This document shows positions 15,151 to 25,434 of a stretch of DNA of 33,532 nucleotides, one piece after another. The notes beneath the pieces are model-generated. The model saw only the letters and a program-made list of their open reading frames with translations. It ran no database searches and was not told where the DNA came from. The position numbers and the translations under genes are program-made. Numbering within the stretch: position 1 is the stretch's first letter; each line of letters opens with the position of its first letter. This DNA comes from Phycisphaerae bacterium (GTDB taxonomy: Bacteria; Planctomycetota; Phycisphaerae; Phycisphaerales; UBA1924), in assembly GCA_030426395.1 (NCBI GenBank), contig JAUHYE010000029.1:1-33532 (forward strand), read 5' to 3'.

Positions 15151-16932
15151 TCAGCGGAACGTCACCACGCTTGGCGCCGTCAGCACCACCGGCTCCTCGC
15201 GCAGCAGGCTGAACGAGTTGAGCGAGTGGACGATCTGGGTCCAGGTCTGCTCGCCCACGGCCGCACGCACGGCCCGCACCATCGGCAGGTTCGATGCTTC
15301 GCCCACGTTCGGGGCGCTCGCGCCCATGAAGCCGTCCATCGCCTCTTCGATGATCTCGGCGAACGACTTGGGGCCGGGGTAGTGCCGCACGTCGTAGGTC
15401 GCCAGGCCGACGTGCTGCGCCAGATCACGCACGGCGTCGTCGAGCGTGCCGACCTCGTCGGACATCTTGAGTGCAACAGCGTCCTTGCCCAGGAAGAGCC
15501 GGCCCTCGGCGGTCTTGGACAGGTCAATACCAGGGCGGCCCTGCGTCACGCGGCCCGTGAACTGCTCGTAGGTCTCGGTCATCTTGTTGCGGACGATCTC
15601 GACCTGCTGATCGTTCCACGGCTGCGCCGAGGCGAACATGTCGGCACGCGGGCCGCGGGCGCGACCGACGACGTTGACCTTCAGCGTGTCGTACAGCTCC
15701 GTCATGCTGATCTTGCCGCCGACAACGCCGATAGAGCCGACGATGCTCGACGGGTTGGTGTAGATCTTCTCGCCGCCGACGGCGATGTAGTACCCGCCCG
15801 AGGCGGCCATGTTGCCCACGCTCACCCACACGGGCTTGCTCTTGCGCAGCTCCTGCACGCCCTGCCAGATGATCTCGCTGGCCGTCGCCGAGCCGCCGGG
15901 CGAATCGATGCGGAGCACCACGCCCTGTACCAGGTCGTTGTCGGCCAGTTCCTTGAGTTCGTTCCGCACGCTGCGGCTCCCGATGGACTGGCCGCCGAAC
16001 AGCCCGCCCGTGCCCGAATCGCCCGTCATGATGGTGCCCGTGAGGTGCAAGACGGCGATGGTCGGGCCAGTGAGTTGCACGTCGGGCTCTTCGCCGAGCA
16101 TCTGCAGCATCGCGAAGGGATTGGCCATGTCGAGGGCCGTGCCCTCGTGGCCCGCCGAGAGCGTGATCCAGCGCGGGTTGGCGCCCTTGCCTGCGAGCGC
16201 CTCGCCCAAGTCGGGCAGGTCGATGGCCTGATCAACCATGCCGGCCTCCACCGCGTCCTCGGCGTTGGCCATCCATAGCGATTCCATGGCCTTCTCGACA
16301 CTCTTGCTGTTGGTGTCGCGGCCTTCTGCCAGCGTGCCGACCATGTGGCCGTACAGGCTGTCGAGCAGGCCATTGATGTTTTGGTTCCAAGCCTCGCTGG
16401 GCTCGGCCCGGGTCATCTGCTCGTTGGCGCCCTTATACGCGCCGACCTGGATGAGCTGGGCGTTCAAGCCAACCCAGTCCAGCGTGTTGGCCAGGAACAT
16501 CTCTTCCATGTACAGGCCCGGCAGCGATACGTCGCCGGCCTTCTGGATCATCGACGTGTCGGCGTAGCTGGCCAGCATCAGGTCGGTCGCCCCCATCTGC
16601 TCGGCGTATACCGCGACGGGGATGTTCGCCTTCTCGATCGCCTGCCCCAGTTCATCGACGATCGCCCAGCTCAGCGCGGCGTCCTTCAGACGCAGCACCA
16701 GGTGGTCGAGGTTGTGGTCAGCCTGGGCATTCTCGATGGCGGTGACCAGTTCGCTCAGCGTGGGCTCGGCCTCGCCGAACAGCCACGCCAGCGGGCTGGG
16801 CGCGTCGACCGGGGTTCCGGTAATCTCCAGAAGGCCGATGCGGTCGCGGGCCTGGGCCAGGGCGTGGGTGGCGCCGGCCGAGAGGACCATGAGCCCGGCG
16901 GCAAGGTACGTCATTGTGCGAGTCGGGCGCAT
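15151..16932 (-). CDS. sppA: Signal peptide peptidase SppA (double-domain, 67-kDa type)
   Basis: A 593-residue serine protease of the S49 family with both tandem domains, as in the E. coli type. A signal peptide or anchor covers residues 1-27 (ALAQ near the end). In the N-terminal domain, K167 in VGAYKGANEQMTRAEPSEAW is the catalytic lysine, in the position of E. coli K209. In the C-terminal domain RIDSPGGSATASEIIW and GNMAASGGYYIA carry the nucleophile S378. The FGGQSIGSRSVRNELKELA segment and TNPSSIVGSIGV follow the family pattern. It cleaves leftover signal peptides at the periplasmic face of the inner membrane. AAGGAGG at 16937-16943 gives a strong ribosome binding site for the ATG at 16932. 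It stands as a single gene ending at the shared terminator. Confidence 0.95.
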   Translation of the reverse strand: MRPTRTMTYLAAGLMVLSAGATHALAQARDRIGLLEITGTPVDAPSPLAWLFGEAEPTLSELVTAIENAQADHNLDHLVLRLKDAALSWAIVDELGQAIEKANIPVAVYAEQMGATDLMLASYADTSMIQKAGDVSLPGLYMEEMFLANTLDWVGLNAQLIQVGAYKGANEQMTRAEPSEAWNQNINGLLDSLYGHMVGTLAEGRDTNSKSVEKAMESLWMANAEDAVEAGMVDQAIDLPDLGEALAGKGANPRWITLSAGHEGTALDMANPFAMLQMLGEEPDVQLTGPTIAVLHLTGTIMTGDSGTGGLFGGQSIGSRSVRNELKELADNDLVQGVVLRIDSPGGSATASEIIWQGVQELRKSKPVWVSVGNMAASGGYYIAVGGEKIYTNPSSIVGSIGVVGGKISMTELYDTLKVNVVGRARGPRADMFASAQPWNDQQVEIVRNKMTETYEQFTGRVTQGRPGIDLSKTAEGRLFLGKDAVALKMSDEVGTLDDAVRDLAQHVGLATYDVRHYPGPKSFAEIIEEAMDGFMGASAPNVGEASNLPMVRAVRAAVGEQTWTQIVHSLNSFSLLREEPVVLTAPSVVTFR

Positions 16933-17019
16933 GGAGCCTCCTTGGTACGCTGCGCGTTCGATTCTCTGAGGGAGATGCTAGATCCGCCCCCCGGGCATTT
17001 CGGCTGCCGAGCCGGCCGG

Positions 17020-17439
17020 TCAGGCGTAACCCAACTCGTCCAGATCGTCTTCCTCGAGCCCGAAGTGGTGGCCGATCTCGTGTAACAGGGTTATGCGGAT
17101 CTGCTCGGCCACCGTTTCGTCATCGGCGTTCCAGCCGCCCGCCATGAGGGCGATCCCTCGACGGAAGAGGTGGATCTCGTTGGGCAGCACGCCGTCCAGC
17201 TCGATCCCCCGCTCGGTCAGCATGAACCCGGTGTGCAGGCCGCACAGTTCCTCGACGGCGTCGTCCATGTCGTCGGCCTGGACACCAAGGTCCTTGAGGA
17301 TCTGGCGATCAGGCTCGTCCATGACGTGCAGGGGCACCTCGTCGAGCACTGCCAGAATGTGATCGGGCAGGGATTCAAGCTCGCGTTCGAGCAGGGCGTC
17401 GAAGCGAACCTGGAACTCGGGCGGCACCGCCTCGCTCAT
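17020..17439 (-). CDS. Metallopeptidase family protein (minimal zincin)
   Basis: A 139-residue protein with the zinc protease signature HEIGHHFGL (H120, E121, H124), preceded by QIRITLL and followed by an acidic EEDDLDELGY in the usual position for the third ligand. The N-terminal half has FDALLERELESLPDHIL and VPLHVMDEP, as in the small actinobacterial and planctomycete 'metallopeptidase family' zincins of unknown substrate. No signal peptide is present, so it is cytoplasmic. Its ATG overlaps the stop of the upstream membrane protein gene by 4 bases. Whether it truly cleaves peptides has not been shown for this family. Confidence 0.9.
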   Translation of the reverse strand: MSEAVPPEFQVRFDALLERELESLPDHILAVLDEVPLHVMDEPDRQILKDLGVQADDMDDAVEELCGLHTGFMLTERGIELDGVLPNEIHLFRRGIALMAGGWNADDETVAEQIRITLLHEIGHHFGLEEDDLDELGYA

Positions 17440-18386
17440 GACGCCGCGTCCGCCTGCCTCTCGGCCTTGGCGACGTCGACCATGGAGACCAGGCTCGTGA
17501 TCCGTCGGCCCGACCGCAGCAACGCGCGAGCGATGCGCGCGCAGTCGATGGCCACGCCAGCCATCCCCATCGTGAGCAACGCCGAGGCGATGACCACCAG
17601 GGTGACGCCGGCGATGCTCAATACCTGGCTCAGCGCGCCATCGGCGAACGTGGCCGCCAGACGGATGCCGTCGCCCACGATCCCGAGCGTCGCCGTGACG
17701 GCGACGGCGTACAACGTCTGGCGATCGACCCGACCCGTGCGCAGGATGGCCGATCGCGCGGCCAGCGTTCTCGCGTTGGTGCGGATGCAGAGCACGATGC
17801 CGGCGATGAGCGAGAGCTCCACGCCGCGCACGAGCACGCGGAGGCCGTCGGGTATGCGGCCGAAGTACGGGCTTGGCAGCGAGGCATCGAGCTGGCCGTG
17901 CAACGCCCAGAACGTCGCGGCCAGCGGCAGGTACAGCAGTACGCCCAGCATCGCCAGGCTCGAACCGCGAGGCGACATGCGTTTGGTCGGCTTGACGTTC
18001 GCGATCGCACCAACGCCCGACACCAAGATGAACACAGTGCCGAGCAAGGCCAGCACCCAGGTTCCTGTTTCGCCGAAGAAGTGCGGGTCGTTACGCAGCG
18101 CGGGTAGCTCGCTCGCGCGGATGGCCCACGCACACGCTGCGGCCAACAGCGCGGCCAGCGACCACGTCAGCAAGCCGACAGCAACGAATCGCGGCTTGCG
18201 TATGGGTTCGAACTCCTGCGCGCGAGGATCGACGACGGCCAGGATGCTCGTTGCGATGCGCAGGCCGCACTCGGGGCAACGGTCGAGCACGCTCAGCCCG
18301 CGAAGGTCGTACCCGCACGCGGCGCACGTCAGGCGTTCGGTCAGCGTGGCGGCGACCAGCGGTTCATCGGTGTTCGGCGTGTTCAC
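17436..18386 (-). CDS. Polytopic membrane protein with N-terminal zinc ribbon
   Basis: A 316-residue protein from a GTG at 18386, chosen because it lies 5 bases after the stop of the AtpZ-like gene and just ahead of the conserved part; a longer frame to 18575 overlaps that gene. A zinc ribbon occupies residues 21-41 (CAACGYDLRG, then CPECG; C21, C24, C37, C40), typical of many planctomycete membrane proteins. About six transmembrane helices follow between residues 70 and 290, with a short basic C-terminus. The function is unknown. It is coupled to the metallopeptidase (ATGA overlap), so the two may act together. Confidence 0.8.
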   Translation of the reverse strand: MNTPNTDEPLVAATLTERLTCAACGYDLRGLSVLDRCPECGLRIATSILAVVDPRAQEFEPIRKPRFVAVGLLTWSLAALLAAACAWAIRASELPALRNDPHFFGETGTWVLALLGTVFILVSGVGAIANVKPTKRMSPRGSSLAMLGVLLYLPLAATFWALHGQLDASLPSPYFGRIPDGLRVLVRGVELSLIAGIVLCIRTNARTLAARSAILRTGRVDRQTLYAVAVTATLGIVGDGIRLAATFADGALSQVLSIAGVTLVVIASALLTMGMAGVAIDCARIARALLRSGRRITSLVSMVDVAKAERQADAAS

Positions 18387-18391
18387 GCCGG

Positions 18392-18643
18392 TCAATTCTT
18401 CGGCCCCCGGTTCAGCCGCATGCCTGTGCGCACGAAAGCGGTAAAACCGCCCACGACGCCGACGCACAGGAAGATAACCAGGAACCACGGCCCAGTCCCG
18501 GCGAAGTAATCGATGCCGAAGCCGATGAGCACGCACGTCACCGCGACGGCGGCAAAGTCGATACCGGCCGACCACCCGCCCATGCGCTGGCGCCAGGCGG
18601 CCATCTCCGCGTTCTCTTTAGAGCTGCGTCTCGGATCGGGCAC
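18392..18643 (-). CDS. AtpZ/AtpI family small membrane protein
   Basis: An 83-residue protein with two transmembrane helices at about residues 28-46 and 52-70 (IDFAAVAVTCVLIGFGIDYF, then GTGPWFLVIFLCVGVVGGFT), matching the AtpZ pattern (G-x-G-I-D, W-F-L-x-x-x, G-x-x-G-F, then a basic end). AtpZ/AtpI proteins help assemble the c-ring of F-type ATP synthase or carry magnesium for it. Normally the gene leads the atp operon, but here it lies between alaS (9 bases upstream) and a zinc-ribbon membrane protein. The start is a GTG at 18643; an ATG at 18604 is an alternative with a similar spacing to a weak AG-rich site. Confidence 0.72.
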   Translation of the reverse strand: MPDPRRSSKENAEMAAWRQRMGGWSAGIDFAAVAVTCVLIGFGIDYFAGTGPWFLVIFLCVGVVGGFTAFVRTGMRLNRGPKN

Positions 18644-18652
18644 GAGTGAGTT

Positions 18653-21556
<2,904 letters not shown>

Positions 21557-21623
21557 GGCGTTGCTCGTTTCGATGTTCGGGCTCGGGCCGGGTATCGGTG
21601 TTGGTGATTCGCGAACGGGATTG

Positions 21624-21875
21624 TTAGCCGGCAGAATGCGGGGGTTTCTCGTGCTCGGGCAGGTCGGGATCGGCCTGGACGAACGCGCCCAGCCGTTCCT
21701 CCATCGCCCCCAGCCGCTTCTCGAGTGCCAGGATGCGTCGCAGGGCCTCCTCGGCGGCCTCGCGGGCGTCGCCGGCGGCCTGCTCGTGGAACATCGCGGC
21801 CTCCTCCAGGCTCGTCAGGCGGCGATGGGTGGGGTCGGTGGGATTGGGCTGTTGGTCGGACTGTTTGTCGGTCAT
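21624..21875 (-). CDS. SlyX-like small coiled-coil protein
   Basis: An 83-residue protein with a polar N-terminus (Q, N, P, T), then a continuous coiled coil at about 20-66 (LTSLEEAAMFHEQAAGDARE, EEALRRILALEKRLGAMEER) and a tail ending EKPPHSAG. SlyX proteins share the order L-E-x-x-x-x-F-x-E, a heptad helix and a closing PPHY-like end, so this resembles SlyX, though the match is not strong. The ribosome binding site AAGGA at 21884-21888 supports the ATG at 21875. It lies head to head with the lipid A deacylase gene, only 18 bases between starts. Confidence 0.65.
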   Translation of the reverse strand: MTDKQSDQQPNPTDPTHRRLTSLEEAAMFHEQAAGDAREAAEEALRRILALEKRLGAMEERLGAFVQADPDLPEHEKPPHSAG

Positions 21876-21893
21876 GGTGGTATCCTTGCTCCC

Positions 21894-22532
21894 ATGCGCA
21901 GGGACGCGACGAGAATCTGGACCTCGGTGCTGGCCGTGCTGGCACTGGCGATGCCCTTGCTCGCGCAAGACGCTGCCAAGCCCGACCCGGGCGAGCGGCT
22001 GCGATTCGTCCAGACGCCGTGGAGCCAGGACGGGGACCAGACGGTCGACCCGCCGCCGGGCTACTGCGACGAGAATTGTGCGACCTGGGTGCTCTCGTAC
22101 GCGGCGGCCTTCGACGGCGAGGCCCTCGACCAGGGCCTCATGCTCAGCTACAACCGCTTCCTCGTCGATGACATCGAGGGTTTCATCGAGGGTGGGCTGT
22201 GGTCGTTCTACGACCAGGGCGCCAACGCTGCCTACGGCCTCAGCCTCGGCATCGGGTTCCGCTGGCACTTCCTGACGCGAGAGAAGTGGACCATGTTCGC
22301 CGACGTGGGCATCGCCTTGCTGGGCACGACTGACGCTGTTCCGGTCGAAGGCACCGAGTTCAACTTCATGCCGAGGGCGGGTATCGGCTTTACGCGCGAA
22401 CTCGACGAGAACGTTCGATTCATCGGCGGCCTGCGATGGCACCACATCTCCAACGCACGCACGCGCGGCGACGCCCGAAACCCGGCGCGCGATGCGCCAC
22501 AGCTCTACGCCGGCCTGGTGTTCCCGTTCTAG
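21894..22532 (+). CDS. PagL-like lipid A 3-O-deacylase / outer membrane beta-barrel
   Basis: A 212-residue protein with a signal peptide (residues 1-25, ending LAQ) and an amphipathic beta-strand pattern (alternating aromatic and polar residues, for example GLSLGIGFRWHF, FMPRAGIGFTREL, APQLYAGLVFPF), with an aromatic F at the C-terminus as in outer membrane barrels. WHHISNA near residues 182-188 matches the PagL HxSN active-site motif (H184, S186, N187). PagL removes the 3-O-linked acyl chain of lipid A. The catalytic glutamate expected about 12 residues later is not found; D200 is the nearest acid. An N-terminal extension of about 35 residues precedes the barrel, with two cysteines (C58, C62). 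Its ATG lacks a clear ribosome binding site. Confidence 0.7.
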   Translation: MRRDATRIWTSVLAVLALAMPLLAQDAAKPDPGERLRFVQTPWSQDGDQTVDPPPGYCDENCATWVLSYAAAFDGEALDQGLMLSYNRFLVDDIEGFIEGGLWSFYDQGANAAYGLSLGIGFRWHFLTREKWTMFADVGIALLGTTDAVPVEGTEFNFMPRAGIGFTRELDENVRFIGGLRWHHISNARTRGDARNPARDAPQLYAGLVFPF

Positions 22533-22534
22533 TG

Positions 22535-23494
22535 TTAACTGGCGGCGGCCAGCTTGGGCATGCCCTTGGACATGTGCGTGACAACCACGCGGTTGCGGCC
22601 GCCTTCTTTGGCCTTGTACAGCGCCGCGTCGGCGTGGGCGACCCATTGCTCGGGCGGTAGGCCCGATGCGCCATCCGACCCAGCCAGGCCGATCGAAACG
22701 GTGATCTTCCGATCGGGGTGGGCCGGCCAGTCCCGCGCCTCGATGGCCTCGCGGATGCGGTTGCACAACGTCTGGGCCTGTTCGGGCGTGGTCTCGGGCA
22801 TGATGACGGCGAACTCCTCGCCGCCATATCGGCACGCGATGTCGGACCCGCGCGCACTCTGGGCGATGATGTCCGAGGCGCCCTGCAGCGCAGCGTCACC
22901 GGCGGGGTGGCCGTAGTTGTCGTTGATGCTCTTGAAGTGGTCCAGGTCGAGCAACGCGAGCGAGAGCGGCCGGTTGCTGCGCTCGGCGGTGGTCACGAGT
23001 TGGGTAAGTCGCTCGTCGAAGTGGCTGCGGTTCCACAGGCCGGTCAGGCCGTCGAGTTGGGCCCGCTCGCTCAGCATCCGCACGAGCCGGTGCATGCGAA
23101 GTGAAGACCGCATGCGGGCGCGCAGCTCGGCCAGGTCGAAGGGCTTGGTGATGTAGTCCATCGCGCCGAGCGCGAACGCCATCACCTTGTCCTGCGAGTC
23201 CTGCTGGCCCGAGAGCACGATGACCGGCACGTGGGCGGCGTCTTCCTTGGCGCCAAGGGCGCGGAGCACCTCGAAGCCGTCCATATCGGGCATGCCCAGG
23301 TCGAGCAGCACGGTGGCCACGTCATTGGTGCAGATGAACTCGAGCGCTTCCTTGCCCGAGTTGGCGTGGCGCAGCTCGATCGCTTCATCCCGCAGGCGTG
23401 CCTTCAGAAGCCGATGCACCAGCGGCGAGTCATCGACCACCAGCACGACTGGGCGTGCCGCCGTCATGACGGGATGGTGTTTGGTCTCGCTCAA
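22535..23494 (-). CDS. Response regulator with GGDEF domain (diguanylate cyclase)
   Basis: A 319-residue protein. A receiver domain occupies residues about 15-130: acidic VVDDSP, phospho-acceptor D65 in VLLDLGMPDMDG, S95 in VIVLSGQQ and K117 in TKPFD. A GGDEF domain follows at about 145-305, with DGLTGLWNR, LLDLDHFKSIND, and the active site RYGGEEF (GGEEF at 224-228). The inhibitory I-site RGSD (215-218) is in its standard place, so product feedback is expected. It makes cyclic di-GMP from GTP when phosphorylated. The TTG at 23494 is preferred because AGGAG at 23501-23505 lies 6 bases before it; the first ATG, at 23467, lacks this. The HPt gene lies 31 bases upstream. It converges with the deacylase gene, 2 bases between stops. 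Confidence 0.93.
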   Translation of the reverse strand: MSETKHHPVMTAARPVVLVVDDSPLVHRLLKARLRDEAIELRHANSGKEALEFICTNDVATVLLDLGMPDMDGFEVLRALGAKEDAAHVPVIVLSGQQDSQDKVMAFALGAMDYITKPFDLAELRARMRSSLRMHRLVRMLSERAQLDGLTGLWNRSHFDERLTQLVTTAERSNRPLSLALLDLDHFKSINDNYGHPAGDAALQGASDIIAQSARGSDIACRYGGEEFAVIMPETTPEQAQTLCNRIREAIEARDWPAHPDRKITVSIGLAGSDGASGLPPEQWVAHADAALYKAKEGGRNRVVVTHMSKGMPKLAAAS

Positions 23495-23525
23495 GGGCTG
23501 CTCCTGGCGGTACGCTCGATGAACA

Positions 23526-23873
23526 TCAGGCCGCGGACTCGGACGACAACCGGACACGCCCGCACGCATCGAGCAACGGAGCCGCCGCGGCGCGAATCGC
23601 CGCGACCTGCAGGTTGGTGGTGTGGAGGAGGTCTCGCAGCGCGTGCTCCGACGCGGCGGCGATCTGGCCGAGGGGTTCGAACCCATATCCACCGGCCGCG
23701 CCCTTGAGCTGGTGCGCGATGCGGATGGCCTTGCTGACGTCGCCGGCTTCGATCGCGGCTGAGAGGTCGTCACGGCGATCTGGCATCTCGCCCACGAATA
23801 GCGCGATGATCTCGCCCATATCGGGATCGTTCTCGTACACACTGAACAGGGGCTCATGTTGCGGACCAGCCAT
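23526..23873 (-). CDS. Histidine phosphotransfer (HPt) domain protein
   Basis: A 115-residue stand-alone HPt protein, a four-helix bundle that passes phosphate between histidine kinases and receivers. The signature is AHQLKGAAGGYGF with phospho-accepting H54; helix A carries FVGEMPDRRDDLSAAIEAGD and a later LGQIAAASEHALR helix fits the family. A GAGGGAGGGAG tract just ahead of the ATG at 23873 is the ribosome binding site. It is directly upstream of the receiver-GGDEF gene, 31 bases apart, and the simplest inference is that it phosphorylates that receiver. No histidine kinase is present in the window. Confidence 0.92.
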   Translation of the reverse strand: MAGPQHEPLFSVYENDPDMGEIIALFVGEMPDRRDDLSAAIEAGDVSKAIRIAHQLKGAAGGYGFEPLGQIAAASEHALRDLLHTTNLQVAAIRAAAAPLLDACGRVRLSSESAA

Positions 23874-23975
23874 GGCTCTCCCTCCCTCGACTGGGCTCTC
23901 GCCGAGGTCATCGGCGGTTTTTCACCCCGAATCAAGGGAAGCTGGGCAGATCCAGTGAGTTGAGCGAAGGGTTTG

Positions 23976-25319
23976 CTACGGCCGCTCCCAGAGCAGCGGG
24001 ACGCCGGATTGGCCACGGATGGCCTGAAGCCCGATAAACAACGCGGTATTGGCCGACCAGAGGCGGACCGCCGCCCGATCTCCACCGAACCGGAAGCATC
24101 GCGCGACCGGCGGCTGCCCCTTCTTTACACATCCGATCCAGACCGTTCCTACGGGTTTCTCGGACGTGCCGCCGTCGGGGCCGGCGATTCCTGTGATCGA
24201 TAACGCCACATCGGCGCCCGCCCGATCGGCGGCGCCGACAGCCATCGCGCGGGCCACCTCCGAACTTACGGCACCGTGGGCCTCGAGATCCGCGTTGGGC
24301 ACGCCAAGCTCGCGCTCTTTCATCGCGTTGCTGTAGGTAACCCACCCGCCCGCATACGCCCGGGAACTGCCCGGCTCGGCGGTCAAGAGCTGGCCAACGA
24401 GCCCGCCGGTACACGACTCGGCGGTAGCAATCGTGAGACCCGCGGCCACGGCCTCGTCCAACAAAGTCGCGGCGAGCGTCGTGTTTTCTCGGCTCGCAAC
24501 ATAGCCCTTGGCCACCCGCCCGATCGAGGCCAACGCCTCTTCCACGGCCTGCGTGGGTTCGGTTGCGTCGTAGGGTCCGCGCACGGGCAGAGTCGGCTCG
24601 ACCCGGACCCGGCAGGTGACCATGCCCGACGAGGCCGTGGTGCCCACCGCGGGGTTGTTCTCGCGGTGCATCAGGTCAGCAATGCGGGAGGCCAATTCGC
24701 TCTCGCCCAACCCGAACACCTGGACCACGCGCAGCTCTGAGCGGGCTACGCCGGGCAGCGACCGGATTGCCGGCTCGATGGCATCCTCGAACATGGGGCG
24801 CATCTCGCGTGGTGGGCCGGGCAGGCAGGCGATCAGTCGTAGGCGACCCGCCACGTCAACCCGCGCCAACATCCCCGGGGCGGTGCCGTGGGGGTTGGGC
24901 AGGCTCAGGGCGTTCGCGGGCCGCAGGGCCTGCACGAGATTGGTCTCGGGCATCGTCCGACCCGCGCGCTCGAATCGGGCACGGATGGCCCGCACGGCGT
25001 CCGCATCCTCGACGAGAGGCTGGGGTTCGCCGGTAGTCAACACGAGGGCTCGGGCGAGCCCCTGGCGTGTGAGGTCGTCGGCCGTCGGGCCAAGGCCTCC
25101 CCCGACGATCACGACGCCGGCCATGCCCGCCAATTGGACGATCGAGTTGGCGATCTTCTCGAGGTTGTCGGGAACGGTGCGGTGCTCGGTCACGAGCAGG
25201 CCGAGTGTGCCCAACCGGTCGGCGAGCCACTTCGAGTTCGTATCGAGCTTCTCGCCGAGAACCAGTTCGTCACCAATCGAGAGTAAGGCAGCCAGCGGTC
25301 GTTGGAGAGTTTTGGTCAT
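23976..25319 (-). CDS. cinA: CinA family protein (nicotinamide-nucleotide amidase)
   Basis: A 447-residue two-domain CinA. The N-terminal MoCF-like domain (about 8-175) includes LLSIGDELVLGEKLDTNSKW, VGGGLGPTADDLTRQGLARA and CLPGPPREM. The C-terminal amidase domain (about 285-440) shows TIATAESCTGGLVGQLLT, YAGGWVTYSNAMKERELGV, GAVSSEVARAMAVGAADRAG, and ALSITGIAGPDGGTSEKPVG. Together these hydrolyse NMN to nicotinate mononucleotide in NAD salvage, with ADP-ribose pyrophosphatase activity in the N-terminal domain in some species. Length is at the top of the family range. The ATG at 25319 begins right at the conserved strand. It is likely a single gene; HPt and cyclase genes lie 102 bases downstream. 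Confidence 0.96.
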   Translation of the reverse strand: MTKTLQRPLAALLSIGDELVLGEKLDTNSKWLADRLGTLGLLVTEHRTVPDNLEKIANSIVQLAGMAGVVIVGGGLGPTADDLTRQGLARALVLTTGEPQPLVEDADAVRAIRARFERAGRTMPETNLVQALRPANALSLPNPHGTAPGMLARVDVAGRLRLIACLPGPPREMRPMFEDAIEPAIRSLPGVARSELRVVQVFGLGESELASRIADLMHRENNPAVGTTASSGMVTCRVRVEPTLPVRGPYDATEPTQAVEEALASIGRVAKGYVASRENTTLAATLLDEAVAAGLTIATAESCTGGLVGQLLTAEPGSSRAYAGGWVTYSNAMKERELGVPNADLEAHGAVSSEVARAMAVGAADRAGADVALSITGIAGPDGGTSEKPVGTVWIGCVKKGQPPVARCFRFGGDRAAVRLWSANTALFIGLQAIRGQSGVPLLWERP

Positions 25320-25354
25320 GTGCGCCGAGCCTAGCGACCTTCGGACGCGGTTGG

Positions 25355-25394
25355 CGCAAAGAAGAACGCGTACCGGTGGAAAACCGGCACGCGT
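25355..25394 (-). terminator. Rho-independent terminator after the PEP-CTERM-like gene
   Basis: A 12-bp stem (25366-25377 with 25383-25394; minus-strand arm ACGCGTGCCGGT, one G-T wobble) with a 5-base loop is followed on the minus strand by TCTTCTTTG. It lies 40 bases past the stop of the cargo gene and ends its transcript before cinA. Confidence 0.85.
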
Positions 25395-25434
25395 GTACGG
25401 TCAGATGCATGAACTCCGCCCGGGAGGGGCTGGG

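Noticed and set aside
18180-18240. A GGTTCGAACTCC sequence reminiscent of a tRNA T-arm
   Set aside because: No acceptor stem, anticodon arm or D-arm can be found around it, and it lies within a membrane protein gene.
18387-18575. Longer start for the zinc-ribbon membrane protein
   Set aside because: The added residues are arginine-rich and overlap the AtpZ-like gene; the GTG at 18386 fits spacing and homology.
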